64,000 bases of DNA from Chloroflexales bacterium ZM16-3. Lineage in GTDB: Bacteria > Chloroflexota > Chloroflexia > Chloroflexales > Chloroflexaceae. Positions 1 through 8,899 of this stretch are shown piece by piece. Positions within the stretch are counted from its first letter, which is position 1, and each line of letters opens with the position of its first letter. Position numbers and translations under genes: made by a program. A model generated the notes under the pieces. That model saw only the letters and a list, made by a program, of their open reading frames with translations. It searched no databases and was not told where the DNA came from. The stretch lies in assembly GCA_004138175.2 (NCBI GenBank), contig RYFE02000001.1, positions 124,001 to 188,000 on the forward strand. The letters run 5' to 3'.

Positions 1-1
1 G

Positions 2-1360
2 CGCGCTCGCGCGGCGGCCGAGGCCGAGTCTCCCTATGACGATGAGGAGGCGCTGCTGGCGGCAACGGTGCTGGCGGCGCGCGAGGCGCTGCCGAGCGTG
101 CTGATCAGCGAAGCCCAACTGCGCCAGATTAGTCAGTCGGCCCTGGCCCTAGGGGTTGAGGGCCATCGGGCCGATATCTTCGCCGTGCGCGCGGCCCTGG
201 CCTCGGCGGCCCTGGCTGGGCGCGATGAGGTTGGCGACGAGGATATGGAGCGGGCGGTACGCTTCGTGATGGTGCCACGGGCCACCCGCACGCCCGAGTT
301 TGAGGATGAGGCCCAGCCTGAGCAGCCGCAGCAGCCCCCGCCGCAGCAGGAGGAGCAGCCCCCGCCACCGCCCGATGAGGATCAGCCGGAAGACGAGGAT
401 CAGGAGGATCAGCCCCCGCCGCCGCCTGAGGAGGAGGATCTGAGCGTTGAGGATCTGGTGCTGTCGGCCCTAGACGCCGAGGTGCCGCCCGATGTGCTCA
501 GCACGCCCTTTAGCATCAGACGCAGCGGGCGCAGCGGCTCGCGTGGTAACACCTCGGGCAATCGCGGGCGTCACATTCGCTCCATCCCCGGTCTGCCTGG
601 GCAGGGCCGCCTTGATGTCGTATCCACCCTGCGCGCTGCCGCCCCTTGGCAGAACTCGCGTAAGGACGAGGATGTTCGGCGGGTGGAGTCGGGCCGCCGC
701 GCGCTGAGCCACGCCAGGGCCAGCATCCGCCTGCGCGCCGATGACCTGCATATCAAGAAGTTCCGCAGCAAGGCCGGAACGCTCTTCTGCTTTGTGGTCG
801 ATGCGAGCGGCTCGATGGCCCTGCACCGTATGCGCCAGGCGAAGGGCGCGGTGAACGCCCTGCTCCAGCAGGCATACGTCCACCGCGATCATGTGGCCCT
901 CCTGGCCTTCCGTGGTGATCGTGCTGATCTGCTGCTGCCACCCTCGCAGAGCGTCGAGTTGGCCAAGCGCGCCCTCGATGTGCTGCCCACCGGCGGCGGT
1001 ACGCCTCTGGCCGCCGCGCTCCTGGGGGCCTACCAGGTGGCCGAGCAGGCCCGTGCGCGCGGCATCCACCGCACCACCCTGGTGTTGATCACCGATGGCC
1101 GACCGAACGTGCCGCTCCAGCCAGTCCCTGGCCAGAGCAAGGATGAGCGTATGGAGCAGGCCCGCACAGAGGTGCAGACCCTCTGCGGTCGCCTTAAAGC
1201 CGCCGGGATCGGTGCGGTGGTGATCGACACCCAGCGCAGCTATGTCTCGCGCGGCGAGGCCCAGCAGCTTGCCGCATGGCTCGGCGGGCGCTATGTCTAC
1301 CTGCCCCAGGGCCGCGCCGATGAGATCGCTGGCGCGGTGATCGAGGCGAGCGATCAGTGA
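2..1360 (+). CDS. bchD: Magnesium-chelatase subunit D-like protein (partial, 5' end outside window)
   Basis: The frame is open to the left edge, so the AAA+ part lies upstream. What remains is the helical lid of a ChlI/ChlD-type ATPase, then a long linker rich in P, E, D and Q (about nt 300-450), then a C-terminal VWA domain. Its MIDAS motif DASGS is at nt 800-814, followed by a TGGGTPL loop and ITDGRPN. This order (AAA+, acidic/proline linker, VWA) is that of the D subunit of Mg-chelatase, which with BchI and BchH inserts Mg2+ into protoporphyrin IX for (bacterio)chlorophyll synthesis. Related ChlID pairs also serve cobalt chelatases, so the metal is inferred. The GTG at nt 68 is internal and is not the start. 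Confidence 0.8.
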   Translation, partial: RARAAAEAESPYDDEEALLAATVLAAREALPSVLISEAQLRQISQSALALGVEGHRADIFAVRAALASAALAGRDEVGDEDMERAVRFVMVPRATRTPEFEDEAQPEQPQQPPPQQEEQPPPPPDEDQPEDEDQEDQPPPPPEEEDLSVEDLVLSALDAEVPPDVLSTPFSIRRSGRSGSRGNTSGNRGRHIRSIPGLPGQGRLDVVSTLRAAAPWQNSRKDEDVRRVESGRRALSHARASIRLRADDLHIKKFRSKAGTLFCFVVDASGSMALHRMRQAKGAVNALLQQAYVHRDHVALLAFRGDRADLLLPPSQSVELAKRALDVLPTGGGTPLAAALLGAYQVAEQARARGIHRTTLVLITDGRPNVPLQPVPGQSKDERMEQARTEVQTLCGRLKAAGIGAVVIDTQRSYVSRGEAQQLAAWLGGRYVYLPQGRADEIAGAVIEASDQ

Positions 1361-1362
1361 GA

Positions 1363-1396
1363 TGTGAGGCGTGAGGCGAATTACGCCTCACGCCTT
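1363..1396. repeat. Heptad-repeat hairpin (unit GTGAGGC)
   Basis: Two tandem 7-nt units GTGAGGC are followed, after a short loop, by the complementary arm GCCTCAC/GCCTT. It starts 2 nt after the chelatase stop codon and could act as its terminator. It is one of about ten heptad arrays in the window. Confidence 0.75.
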
Positions 1397-1405
1397 ACTA
1401 TTTTC

Positions 1406-1528
1406 GCAATACCGCAGAAGTAACCCTGTCACCCATGTCACGCTGAGCGCAGCGAAGCGTCCCGGCCGGGATTCTTCGCTGCGCTCAGAATGACAGAACA
1501 CTTCACAGGGTTACTTCTGCGGTATTGC
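1406..1528. repeat. MITE-like element, copy 1 (GCAATACCGC ends)
   Basis: Perfect 24-nt terminal inverted repeats at 1406-1429 and 1505-1528 begin GCAATACCGCAGAAGTAACC. The interior holds a second palindrome, centred on TCCCGGCCGGGA, with arms containing CTGAGCGCAGCGAAG and its complement. The same ends recur at 38574-38751 and 47744-47923 around a different interior. No transposase is encoded, so this is a non-autonomous element. The rest of the gap up to 1725 has no convincing gene. Confidence 0.8.
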
Positions 1529-1725
1529 CTATTTTCGTTAGTGCCCATGCGCGAAGTGGCGATCCTCGTCCCATTCCTCCCCAGCGTCACCCTCACGACC
1601 CTCCTCACCGCGAGCTGATTGGCGAAGCCACCCTGCGGCGGCTCATGCATGCCGCGCAGGCGGCTCTGGCCGATAGGGAGCCCGCGACTTCAGTCGCCGG
1701 GCGAATCGGTGTCTCGAACCCCTTG

Positions 1726-1755
1726 TTTGCAGCGTGCGGCGAAGTCGGCTACACT
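1726..1755 (+). promoter_or_regulatory. Putative promoter of the GT4 glycosyltransferase gene
   Basis: TTTGCA (1726-1731) and TACACT (1750-1755) are separated by 18 nt, about 50 nt before the ATG at 1807. The same TTTGCA/G plus 18-nt pattern precedes nusA and the SAM riboswitch. Confidence 0.45.
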
Positions 1756-1806
1756 AAGTCGTATCATCCTGCAATCTGCTATCTTCTCGAAGTGGCTTCA
1801 TGACGC

Positions 1807-3054
1807 ATGATCGTCTATATCGCCTACCCAACTAGCCTGTCCCTCCAGTCGGCGAATGCGCTGCAGACCTACACAACCCTGCGCGAGCTGCGGGCGCGTC
1901 GGCCTGACACGCTGGCGCTCATCCCGCGCTGGGGCCGTGAGCCGAGCCGCTTTGCTGAGCTTGGTGCGCACCACTTGCCCCGCCCGGCCATCGGCAAGCT
2001 CTCGCGGCTGTATAAGAGCACGTTGCTCTACTACCTTGAGCACAGCGCCTTCGCCCTGATGACGGCCGCCACCCTGGCCCCGCGCGCCCGTGAGATCGAG
2101 GCGGTCTATGTGCGCCAGGTGATCTGTGCTGCATGGTGGGCCGGGCTCTATGGGCCGCTGCTGGGTGTGCCGGTGATCTATGAGGCCCACGACCTGGAGT
2201 CGCGCAACCCCTCGCGGGCCAAAGAGCCCTGGGCCGAGGGGCTGCTGCACCTGATCGACCGGGTCGCCCTAACGCGCTCGGCGGCGGTGGTCTCGCTCAC
2301 CGACGACTTCCGCTGCCTGCTCGGCGCGATCAGCTGGCGGCGGCACGAGGATGTCTTTGTGATACCGGACGCCTACGACGAGCGGCTGTTTGCCCCGCAG
2401 GATCGTGACGCCTGTCGTGCCACCCTCGGCCTGCCTGCCGACGCGCCGGTGATCGCCTATGCCGGGATGACCTTCGCCCACCGCTGGCTTGATGGCCTCG
2501 TGGATGCGGTGGCGAGCCTGGCCGAGCAATTCCCCGGCATCACGCTGCTGCTGGTGGGCGGGCGCGACGCCGAGCGAGAGGCGCTGCGCCGTCAGGCCGA
2601 GGGGCTGGGCCTGGCTATCTGGCAGGGCGAGGGCGCTCCGCCATCTGGCGAGCGCGCCACCCTGGGGCTGTTCGGGCCGCGCCCGCAGGCCGAGGTGCTG
2701 GGGTACCTGGGCGCTGCCGATGTGCTGGCCATCCCCGATACCGTCACCGATGTTACGGCCTCGCCGCTGAAGCTTTTTGAGTATATGGCCCTCGGCCAGC
2801 CGATTGTACTGCCGGACATCCCCGCCCTGGCCGAGATCGTGCCGCCGCAGCTAGGCCACACCTTTGCTCGGCGCGACCCGACGGGACTGCGGGCGGCCCT
2901 TGCGGCGGCCCTGGGCGCTGGCACAGATGCGACCAACAGCGCGGCTCGGCGCGCCCTGGCCCTCGATCACACCTATGGGCGGCGGGCAGAGCGCATTCTT
3001 GAGGCCGTAGAACGCGTATCAGGGAGGGCGTCGCCCTCCCTGATACGCTCGTAG
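1807..3054 (+). CDS. Glycosyltransferase family 4 protein
   Basis: This 415-residue protein has the two-Rossmann-domain layout of GT-B enzymes. The N-terminal half carries the acceptor side, with EAHDLESRN near residue 126. The C-terminal half carries the nucleotide-sugar side, with an AYAGMTF loop and the GT4 signature SPLKLFEYMALGQP near residue 318. It probably transfers a sugar from an NDP- or GDP-sugar to a cell-envelope or exopolysaccharide acceptor; donor and acceptor cannot be read from sequence. No other glycan gene is adjacent. The last residues (SGRASPSLIRS) are encoded by a perfect palindrome at 3014-3048, which suggests the C-terminus was altered by insertion of a repeat. Confidence 0.85.
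   Translation: MIVYIAYPTSLSLQSANALQTYTTLRELRARRPDTLALIPRWGREPSRFAELGAHHLPRPAIGKLSRLYKSTLLYYLEHSAFALMTAATLAPRAREIEAVYVRQVICAAWWAGLYGPLLGVPVIYEAHDLESRNPSRAKEPWAEGLLHLIDRVALTRSAAVVSLTDDFRCLLGAISWRRHEDVFVIPDAYDERLFAPQDRDACRATLGLPADAPVIAYAGMTFAHRWLDGLVDAVASLAEQFPGITLLLVGGRDAEREALRRQAEGLGLAIWQGEGAPPSGERATLGLFGPRPQAEVLGYLGAADVLAIPDTVTDVTASPLKLFEYMALGQPIVLPDIPALAEIVPPQLGHTFARRDPTGLRAALAAALGAGTDATNSAARRALALDHTYGRRAERILEAVERVSGRASPSLIRS
3014..3048. repeat. GGGAGGGC palindrome overlapping the 3' end of the GT4 gene
   Basis: Perfect 16-bp arms (GCGTATCAGGGAGGGC and its complement) flank a 3-nt loop, just before the stop codon. The core GGGAGGGC-nnn-GCCCTCCC also occurs at 19649-19673 and, imperfectly, at 31943-31966 and 56812-56864. 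Confidence 0.8.
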
Positions 3055-3228
3055 GCTTCCACCGGCGGTGCCCCTACGCCGGGAAGAAGGAGATCGCCGC
3101 GATGATTGCGACAATGAGCAAGATCAGTGCGCCGACCCCGCCGGTTTCATCCTGCTGCTGGGCTTAGTTAAACGATGGGAGTTGGGGATTTGCGCGGATC
3201 AAAGCGTTGAAGTGCGCCGAGGGAAACT

Positions 3229-3864
3229 ATGCCTGAGCAACAGCATAAGGATCAGGTGGCATTGCTGATCGCGCTCAACGTGCAACAGGTGAACCCGCCT
3301 GAGTTCACGCTGCGCAACGAGGTCAGCACGATTGGTCGCGAGCCGGGCTGCGATGTGGTCGTGCAGCGACGGGAGGTGTCGCGGCTGCACGCGCGGGTCG
3401 AGCGCCAGGGCCTGCGCTACATCCTGATCGACGCGAACAGTTCCAATGGCACGTATGTGAACGGGCGTCGGCTGAACGAGCCGCACTCGTTGGAGAACGA
3501 TGATCTGATCGGGCTGGGGAGTGGCCCGTCGCTGCTCAAGTTTATCGACCCGCTCGACACGTTCGTGCCCTCGCGCGGGCTGCGCTACGATGACCAGTTG
3601 ATGGTCTTCTTGCTTGATGGGCGAGCCCTTGAGCTGACGCCGGGGCAGGCCAAGCTGCTGCTGATGCTCTACCGCAATACTGGTCGTCTCTGCACGCGCG
3701 ATGAGTGCGCCCAGCAGATCTGGGGGCAGCCCTACGAGGCGGCTCAGCACGCCGCCGCTCTCGATATGCTGGTGGCCGGGTTGCGCGCCCGCATCCGCCA
3801 GGCCGACGCCGACCTCGATCTGATCAAGACGCGGCGCGGCCTCGGCTATGTGCTTGAACAATAA
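3229..3864 (+). CDS. FHA and winged-helix domain regulatory protein
   Basis: The N-terminal FHA domain (about residues 20-100) has the expected GREPGCD, SRLHAR and NGTYVNG motifs, which bind phosphothreonine peptides. The C-terminal part (about 125-211) resembles the OmpR/PhoB-type winged-helix DNA-binding domain: LTPGQAKLLLMLYRN, CTRDECAQQIWG, and the closing TRRGLGYVLE. It is probably a transcription regulator whose activity depends on binding a partner phosphorylated by a Ser/Thr kinase, rather than on receiver phosphorylation. GAGGGAAA precedes the ATG. No kinase gene is nearby, so the partner is unknown. Confidence 0.85.
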   Translation: MPEQQHKDQVALLIALNVQQVNPPEFTLRNEVSTIGREPGCDVVVQRREVSRLHARVERQGLRYILIDANSSNGTYVNGRRLNEPHSLENDDLIGLGSGPSLLKFIDPLDTFVPSRGLRYDDQLMVFLLDGRALELTPGQAKLLLMLYRNTGRLCTRDECAQQIWGQPYEAAQHAAALDMLVAGLRARIRQADADLDLIKTRRGLGYVLEQ

Positions 3865-3865
3865 G

Positions 3866-3920
3866 AATTGCAGATTATAGATTGCAGATTGGGCAATCTG
3901 CAATCTGCAATCTGCAATTC
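3866..3920. repeat. Heptad-repeat hairpin (unit AATCTGC) between convergent genes
   Basis: Units of ATTGCAG on the left face AATCTGC units on the right, forming a long hairpin. The array fills the whole space between the FHA gene stop and the ftsY stop at 3921. It probably acts as a bidirectional terminator. Confidence 0.8.
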
Positions 3921-4889
3921 TCACGCAAAGAGGGCGTCTACAAACGACTGGGCATCGAACATCGCCAGGTCGTCCATCTTCTCGCCGGTGCCGATGTAGC
4001 GGATGGGTCGCTCGATGTCCTGGGCGATGGCGAAGGCGATGCCTCCCTTCGATGTGCCGTCTAGCTTCGTCACGGCCACATCGCTCACCCCAGACGACTT
4101 GAGGAATGCCTTGGCCTGGAGCACGCCGTTCTGGCCGGTGGTCGCGTCGATCACCAGCAGCACCTCGTGGGGCGCGTCGGGCATCTTGCGCTGGATGATG
4201 TTACGGATCTTCTCCAGTTCGACCATCAGGTTGAACTTGGCCTGGAGCCGCCCGGCGGTGTCGATGATCAGCACGTCCACGTCCTGCTCCACAGCGGCGT
4301 CGATGGCCTTGTAGACAACGGCGGCCGAATCGGCACCCTGGCCCATGCTCACGCAGGGCACACCAGCCCGCTCGGCCCACGTCTCTAGCTGCTCGGTGGC
4401 GGCGGCGCGGAAGGTGTCTCCGGCGGCCAGCAGCACCTTCTTGCCGAAGCGGTGCTTGTAGCGGTGGGCCAGCTTGGCGATCATGGTCGTCTTGCCCGCG
4501 CCGTTCACCCCCACCACCAGCACTACATAGGGCCGCGCCGGCGCCTTCTGCTGGCCGGCGAACTCCTGGAAGGTGCGCACCATCTCCGCCTTGAGCATGT
4601 CGCGCACCTCTCTGGCCTTCTTTGTGCCGTGGCGGTTCACCCGATCCTTGGTGCGGTTCACCAGGTAAAGCGTCGTCTCCAGGCCGACATCGCCCTGGAT
4701 GAGCGCCTCCTCAAGATCGTCCCACAGCTCATCCGTAATCGGGTCGTCGTTGGCGAAGAGCCGCGAGATCTGGCCGAAGATGCCCTGGCGGGACTTCTCC
4801 AGGCTCTGGGAGACCTGGGCCTCCTCGGCCTGGGCCTCCTCCTCGGTGCGCGGCGCGTCCTGGCCGCGGCCAAACAGGCGTTTGAACAT
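3921..4889 (-). CDS. ftsY: Signal recognition particle receptor FtsY
   Basis: A 322-residue SRP GTPase. After a short acidic N-terminal segment come the NG-domain helices, then Walker A GVNGAGKTT (127-135), DTAGR (209-213) and the guanine-specificity motif TKLDGTSKGG (274-283). FtsY docks the ribosome-SRP-nascent chain complex at the membrane for co-translational insertion. The start at 4889 (MFKRLFG) was chosen because AGAAGGAAG lies just upstream and homologous SRP receptors start near here; an upstream in-frame ATG at 5000 lies inside the preceding gene. The A domain is short, as in many non-enteric bacteria. It is cotranscribed with the zinc-ribbon gene 16 nt upstream. Confidence 0.96.
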   Translation of the reverse strand: MFKRLFGRGQDAPRTEEEAQAEEAQVSQSLEKSRQGIFGQISRLFANDDPITDELWDDLEEALIQGDVGLETTLYLVNRTKDRVNRHGTKKAREVRDMLKAEMVRTFQEFAGQQKAPARPYVVLVVGVNGAGKTTMIAKLAHRYKHRFGKKVLLAAGDTFRAAATEQLETWAERAGVPCVSMGQGADSAAVVYKAIDAAVEQDVDVLIIDTAGRLQAKFNLMVELEKIRNIIQRKMPDAPHEVLLVIDATTGQNGVLQAKAFLKSSGVSDVAVTKLDGTSKGGIAFAIAQDIERPIRYIGTGEKMDDLAMFDAQSFVDALFA

Positions 4890-4905
4890 GGTGCTTCCTT
4901 CTCTT

Positions 4906-5307
4906 CTATCCCCAGCCGAGGTCGTCGGCCTTCTTGGCGGGTCGGGGGATGGCCCCTTCCTCCACCTTCTCGTCGCCGGCCTCGGCGGACATCTCTTCAT
5001 CTAGCATCTGGTCGACCATCTCGTCCCAGTCTTCACCAGCGTCCTCGCCGAGCTCCTTCCCCATTCGCTTAGCCCAGCGGGCGATCGAGCGCGGGTCGTT
5101 CTCGTCGAGCCCAGAGAAGTTCATGGGGTCGGCCATCATCTCCAGACGGGCCTCCTCGGACTTGAGGGTGGCGAACCGTGAGACGGTGCGGCTCACCTGA
5201 TTGTTGCCGCAGCGCGGGCACGCTAGGCCGGGCGGGTCGCTGAAGCCCCGGACGAGCTTCTGGAATCTGCCGTTGCATGCGGGGCAGAGGTATTCGTAGA
5301 TTGGCAT
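4906..5307 (-). CDS. FmdB-family zinc-ribbon protein
   Basis: A 133-residue protein starting MPIYEYLCPACNGRF, with a second knuckle CPRCGNN. The two CxxC pairs form the small zinc ribbon typical of the FmdB/CxxC_CXXC_SSSS family. The family takes its name from a putative regulator in a formamidase cluster, but its biochemical role is unclear. The remaining 90 residues are acidic and low in complexity (many D/E). The gene lies directly upstream of ftsY on the same strand. Confidence 0.85.
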   Translation of the reverse strand: MPIYEYLCPACNGRFQKLVRGFSDPPGLACPRCGNNQVSRTVSRFATLKSEEARLEMMADPMNFSGLDENDPRSIARWAKRMGKELGEDAGEDWDEMVDQMLDEEMSAEAGDEKVEEGAIPRPAKKADDLGWG

Positions 5308-5311
5308 AGGA

Positions 5312-5365
5312 TTACCCTCAGGCGTGGGGCGTAGGTGTTGTGATACAGCACCTCACATCTTACGC
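5312..5365. repeat. Degenerate heptad-type hairpin
   Basis: GGCGTGG/GGCGTAG-type 7-nt units face a partly complementary arm ending in TTACGCC. It fills the gap between the zinc-ribbon start and the phosphorylase stop, slightly overlapping the stop. It is less regular than the other arrays. Confidence 0.45.
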
Positions 5366-6667
5366 CGTAATAATCTCCTCGACAAGGGCGGGGGCAGGCA
5401 CGGGTGTGTTAGATAATGTGTATGCGGCCAGGAGGCCGGGGGCCACGCGCCGGGCGTCCTCTGCGCTGGCGGCGTGAATGGTCAGCAGGGTTTCGCCTTG
5501 GGCGACGTGTTTGCCCACCTTGGCGGCGAGCACCATCCCCACGCGCGGGTCGATGCTGTCCTCTTTGCGCGACCTGCCGCCGCCGAGGGCGTTGCAGGCC
5601 ATGCCGAGCGCCTGCCCGTCGATGGCAGCCACATGGCCAGCGCGTGCTGCTGGGAGGTCGAGTGTGGCCGGGGCGGTTGGTAGGCGGCTCGGGTGCTCGA
5701 CGTAGTCCAGGTCTCCGCCCTGGCCGACGATCATCCGGGTGAACTTCTCCCATGCCGCGCCGCTCTCGATGGCCTCACGGAGCAGTGATCGGGCTTCCTC
5801 GTCGCTATTGCGCAGGCCAGCCAGTTGCACGAGTTGGCCGCCGAGGGTCAGGCAGAGGTCTACCAAGTCGGTCGGGCCATGGCCGCGCAGGGCACTGATT
5901 GCCTCGCGCACCTCTAGGGCGTTGCCGACCGCGAAGCCGAGGGGTTGCTGCATCGAGCTGAGCGCTGCAGAGACCCGGCGGCCGGCGTGGCTGCCGATTG
6001 CGACCATCATGCGGGCCAGCCGGCGGGCGTCGTCCAGGGTGTGCATAAATGCGCCGCTACCATACTTCACATCAAGGACGATGCAGTCGGCGCCGGCGGC
6101 GAGCTTCTTACTCATCACACTCGCGGCGATCAGCGGGATCGACTCGACGGTGGCGGTCACATCGCGGAGCGAGTAGAGCTTCTTATCGGCGGGGGCGAGG
6201 TCGCCGCTCTGGGCGGCCACCACCAAGCCCACCTCGCGCACGGCGCGGCGGAACTCCTCGGCGCTCAGGTTTGTGCGAAAGCCGGGGATGCTCTCCAGCT
6301 TATCGACGGTGCCGCCGCTGAAGCCCAGCCCGCGCCCGCTCATCTTCGCCACCGGCAGGCCGACGGCGGCGACCATGGGGGCAAGCAGGAGGGTCGTCTT
6401 ATCGCCGACGCCGCCGGTCGAGTGCTTATCAACTGTGAGCGGGGCGATATCGTGCAGGTTGAGCATATCGCCGCTGTGCGCCATCGCGATCGTCAGGTCA
6501 GCCGTCTCACGGTCGTCCATACCGCGCAGCACCACGGCCATCGCCCATGCGCTCATCTGATAGTCGGGGATATCGCCTGCGGCGTAGCCTGCGATCAGCC
6601 AGTGGATCTCCTCGCTGCTCAGGGCGGCCCCGTCTCGCTTCTTTGCGATCAGATCTACAGCCCGCAT
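5360..6667 (-). CDS. Pyrimidine-nucleoside (thymidine) phosphorylase
   Basis: A 435-residue member of the glycosyltransferase-3/nucleoside phosphorylase II family. The signature [20 protein letters not shown] (about 112-131) and the phosphate-binding [12 protein letters not shown] (about 83-94) are intact, and the C-terminal domain is present. It splits uridine or thymidine with phosphate to the base and (deoxy)ribose-1-phosphate. Length and the KLESIPGF motif fit pyrimidine-nucleoside phosphorylase (Pdp) or DeoA; the two cannot be separated by eye. It follows nnr in the same direction, after a hairpin at 6683-6719. Confidence 0.92.
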   Translation of the reverse strand: MRAVDLIAKKRDGAALSSEEIHWLIAGYAAGDIPDYQMSAWAMAVVLRGMDDRETADLTIAMAHSGDMLNLHDIAPLTVDKHSTGGVGDKTTLLLAPMVAAVGLPVAKMSGRGLGFSGGTVDKLESIPGFRTNLSAEEFRRAVREVGLVVAAQSGDLAPADKKLYSLRDVTATVESIPLIAASVMSKKLAAGADCIVLDVKYGSGAFMHTLDDARRLARMMVAIGSHAGRRVSAALSSMQQPLGFAVGNALEVREAISALRGHGPTDLVDLCLTLGGQLVQLAGLRNSDEEARSLLREAIESGAAWEKFTRMIVGQGGDLDYVEHPSRLPTAPATLDLPAARAGHVAAIDGQALGMACNALGGGRSRKEDSIDPRVGMVLAAKVGKHVAQGETLLTIHAASAEDARRVAPGLLAAYTLSNTPVPAPALVEEIITA

Positions 6668-6682
6668 AGGGATGCCTTTCTA

Positions 6683-6719
6683 AGCCTCCGGGATGCTGCC
6701 CTGTAGCGTCCCGGAGGCT
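6683..6719 (-). terminator. Hairpin after nnr
   Basis: Perfect 11-bp arms (AGCCTCCGGGA and its complement) with a 15-nt loop lie between the nnr stop and the phosphorylase start. There is no strong T-tract, so it could be a weak terminator or a processing site. Confidence 0.45.
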
Positions 6720-6721
6720 GT

Positions 6722-8341
6722 TTACCCGCGCAGCGTGCGGATCGCCTGCGGTAGCTGGGGCAGCAGGTCGGATGCGAGGGTGCCGGCCTCGCCGAGAGCC
6801 TCGCGCACGCGCGCGCCGGCCGCGCCGTGAAGGAAGACCGCAAGGGCGGCGGCATCGAAGGCGGGAAGCCCCTGAGCGATGAGGCCGACAATCGCACCAG
6901 CTAGGACATCGCCGGTGCCGGCGGTGGCCAGGGCGGGGTTTGACCCATCGTAGACGAGGCTGCGGCCATCGGGGTTCGCTACCACGGTGGTTGCGCCCTT
7001 GAGCACCACCACCTGGCCCCATGCCTTTGCCGCATCGACTGCGCATGCCACTAGATCGGCGGGGAGCTCGTCCAGCTTCAGCAGGCGGCGCATCTCGCCG
7101 GGGTGTGGTGTGAAGACGAAGTGCCCGTGGGGCAGGTGCTCGGGCCAGTCCTCAATGTCGGCCAGGAGGTTGAGCCCATCGGCGTCGAGGACGGTGGGTG
7201 GCAGATCGAGCGCCTTTCCGCCATCGGCGTGAGCCTCCGCAGAGGGGCCGGACAGAAAGCCGACGCGGGCGCGGGACTTGGGCTGCTCCAGGCCGAAGAC
7301 ACGCTGGATGAACTCCTTCGTCGGGTCGGCCTTGCCGAGGCCAGGGCCGATCAGCAGCGCGGTATAGCCTTCCAGCGCCTTGCCGAGCTCCTCGGCGGCG
7401 GCCGGCCCAATAGCCCCCCACTCGCCCTCTGCTAGGGGCAGCAAGGTCACCTCAGGGCCGCGCCCAGTCGCGCCGAGCACCGTGCGCCCGGCGGCGAGCG
7501 TGACGAGCCCCGCGCCCACCCGTCCGGCGGCGGCGCAGGCCAGGGCTGCGGCACCGGGGTAGTGCAGCGATCCCGCCACAACCAGCGCCTTGCCAAAATC
7601 TCCCTTATGGGCATCGGCGGGCCGCGCAGGCAGCAGCTTGCGGGCATACTCAGCCGTCAGCATCTCACTCATACAAGCCTCCAGGTTCTGTGATGGTATT
7701 CCAATATCGGCGAGGGCGATGGCCCCGACAGCGGCTCGCCCCGGATAAAACAGCGTCCCGCGCTTGATGACGCCGGTGGCGACCGTCAGATCGGCTCTGA
7801 TCGCGACTCCGGCGATGGCTCCGTTGTCTGCGTTGACGCCGGTGGGAAGATCGACAGACAGCAAGACAGAGTCCTTGCCCCGCCTCACCCTCGCCTCGCC
7901 CACCTCGGCGATGATAGCGGCAAGGTCGCCCGTCACCGGGCGCGAGATCCCGGCACCGAGCAGCGCATCCACCACCAGATCGGCCTCTTCCAGGGCTGCC
8001 CGCAGCTCGATCCGGCTCGGGTCTTCCCCCGCGATCAGCGCGGGGATGTCGCGCTTACGGCAGCGCTGCCCGTTAGCGTCGTCCGGAGAATCGGGTCGGT
8101 TCCAGAGGTAGAGCCGTGTGGGGAACCCGGCGTCGTGCAGATGACGGGCCACCACCAGTCCGTCGCCCCCATTGTTGCCGGGGCCGACGAGGATGAGGGC
8201 GCGCCAGCCGTGCCTGAGGCGGCCAAGGGCTACCTGGGCGACGCCCCAGCCGGCCTGCTCCATCAGGCCAGCCCAGGTTGCCCCTGTGTCCACGGCGGCC
8301 CGCTCAAGGGCGCGCATCTCCTGCGTAGTCACAAGCTTCAT
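6722..8341 (-). CDS. nnr: Bifunctional NAD(P)H-hydrate epimerase / ADP-dependent dehydratase
   Basis: A 539-residue YjeF-type fusion. The N-terminal epimerase domain (about 1-215) has the GPGNNGGDGLVVARHL loop. The C-terminal kinase-fold dehydratase domain (about 230-535) has a HKGDFG-type start, LIGPGLGK and the nucleotide loop NPALATAGTGDVLAG. Together they repair damaged hydrated NADH/NADPH: the epimerase equilibrates R and S forms and the dehydratase restores NAD(P)H. The order and length match the bacterial Nnr fusion. The gene lies between acpS and the phosphorylase on the minus strand; the 138-nt gap upstream holds a possible -10 TACAAT close to the start. Confidence 0.95.
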   Translation of the reverse strand: MKLVTTQEMRALERAAVDTGATWAGLMEQAGWGVAQVALGRLRHGWRALILVGPGNNGGDGLVVARHLHDAGFPTRLYLWNRPDSPDDANGQRCRKRDIPALIAGEDPSRIELRAALEEADLVVDALLGAGISRPVTGDLAAIIAEVGEARVRRGKDSVLLSVDLPTGVNADNGAIAGVAIRADLTVATGVIKRGTLFYPGRAAVGAIALADIGIPSQNLEACMSEMLTAEYARKLLPARPADAHKGDFGKALVVAGSLHYPGAAALACAAAGRVGAGLVTLAAGRTVLGATGRGPEVTLLPLAEGEWGAIGPAAAEELGKALEGYTALLIGPGLGKADPTKEFIQRVFGLEQPKSRARVGFLSGPSAEAHADGGKALDLPPTVLDADGLNLLADIEDWPEHLPHGHFVFTPHPGEMRRLLKLDELPADLVACAVDAAKAWGQVVVLKGATTVVANPDGRSLVYDGSNPALATAGTGDVLAGAIVGLIAQGLPAFDAAALAVFLHGAAGARVREALGEAGTLASDLLPQLPQAIRTLRG

Positions 8342-8479
8342 GATAAGGATATTGTACCGTATCTCAGTGCGTTCGACTAAGGATAGCTCTCAAAACTCGG
8401 CTTGTTTTACAGAAGCGAAGATTCTGCGGGTCGCAGGTGCCCCTCTCTATCGGGATGCCACCTATACGGTCATTTACGG

Positions 8480-8899
8480 TCATTCGCCGACCGCCGACAT
8501 AGCCACCACGCTGGCCACGGCGCTGCCGCCGCTGTGCGACATGCTCAGGGCGATCTGGGCAATACCGAGGGCGGCCGCAGCCGCAGCAGCCGGGCCTTCA
8601 AGCCGGAGGGAGGGCCGTCCGTCGGCGGCGCGCACCACCTCAATGTCGGTCATCCCCGGTCGGTCGTTGGGTGAAGCTCCGGCGGCCATCCCGCTCAGCC
8701 CCACCCCCAGCGCCTTGGCCGCAGCTTCCTTGGCCGCCCAGCGCGCCGCGAGCGACTGGTAGCGCGGCGCGGGGCCGGGGAACCCGCAGTCGCACAGCTC
8801 GCTCTCGGTGTAGACGCGGCGCAGAAAACGCTCGCCCCAGCGGCTCGCCGCCCGCCGGATTCGCTCGATCTCAATAATGTCGATGCCGTGGTAGATCAC
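8480..8899 (-). CDS. acpS: Holo-[acyl-carrier-protein] synthase
   Basis: A 139-residue 4'-phosphopantetheinyl transferase of the AcpS type. It starts IYHGIDIIEIERI, with the Mg-binding Asp at residue 7, and contains ARWAAKEAAAKALG with the second metal ligand Glu58. It transfers the CoA phosphopantetheine arm to acyl carrier protein. The start is a GTG at 8899 that overlaps the TGA of the upstream gene (GTGA), which points to translational coupling. A longer in-frame extension to 8998 overlaps the FecR-like gene and does not look like the family. Confidence 0.93.
   Translation of the reverse strand: MIYHGIDIIEIERIRRAASRWGERFLRRVYTESELCDCGFPGPAPRYQSLAARWAAKEAAAKALGVGLSGMAAGASPNDRPGMTDIEVVRAADGRPSLRLEGPAAAAAAALGIAQIALSMSHSGGSAVASVVAMSAVGE

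Noticed and set aside
1525-1803. Plus-strand 92-codon frame before the GT4 gene
   Set aside because: It begins at the edge of the MITE-like element, has no ribosome-binding site and shows no protein-like composition.
3074-3163. Minus-strand open stretch of 29 codons encoding a hydrophobic peptide (GVGALILLIVAIIAAISFF)
   Set aside because: It looks like a membrane segment, but a stop codon directly precedes it and there is no ATG or GTG start with a ribosome site. It may be a decayed small gene.
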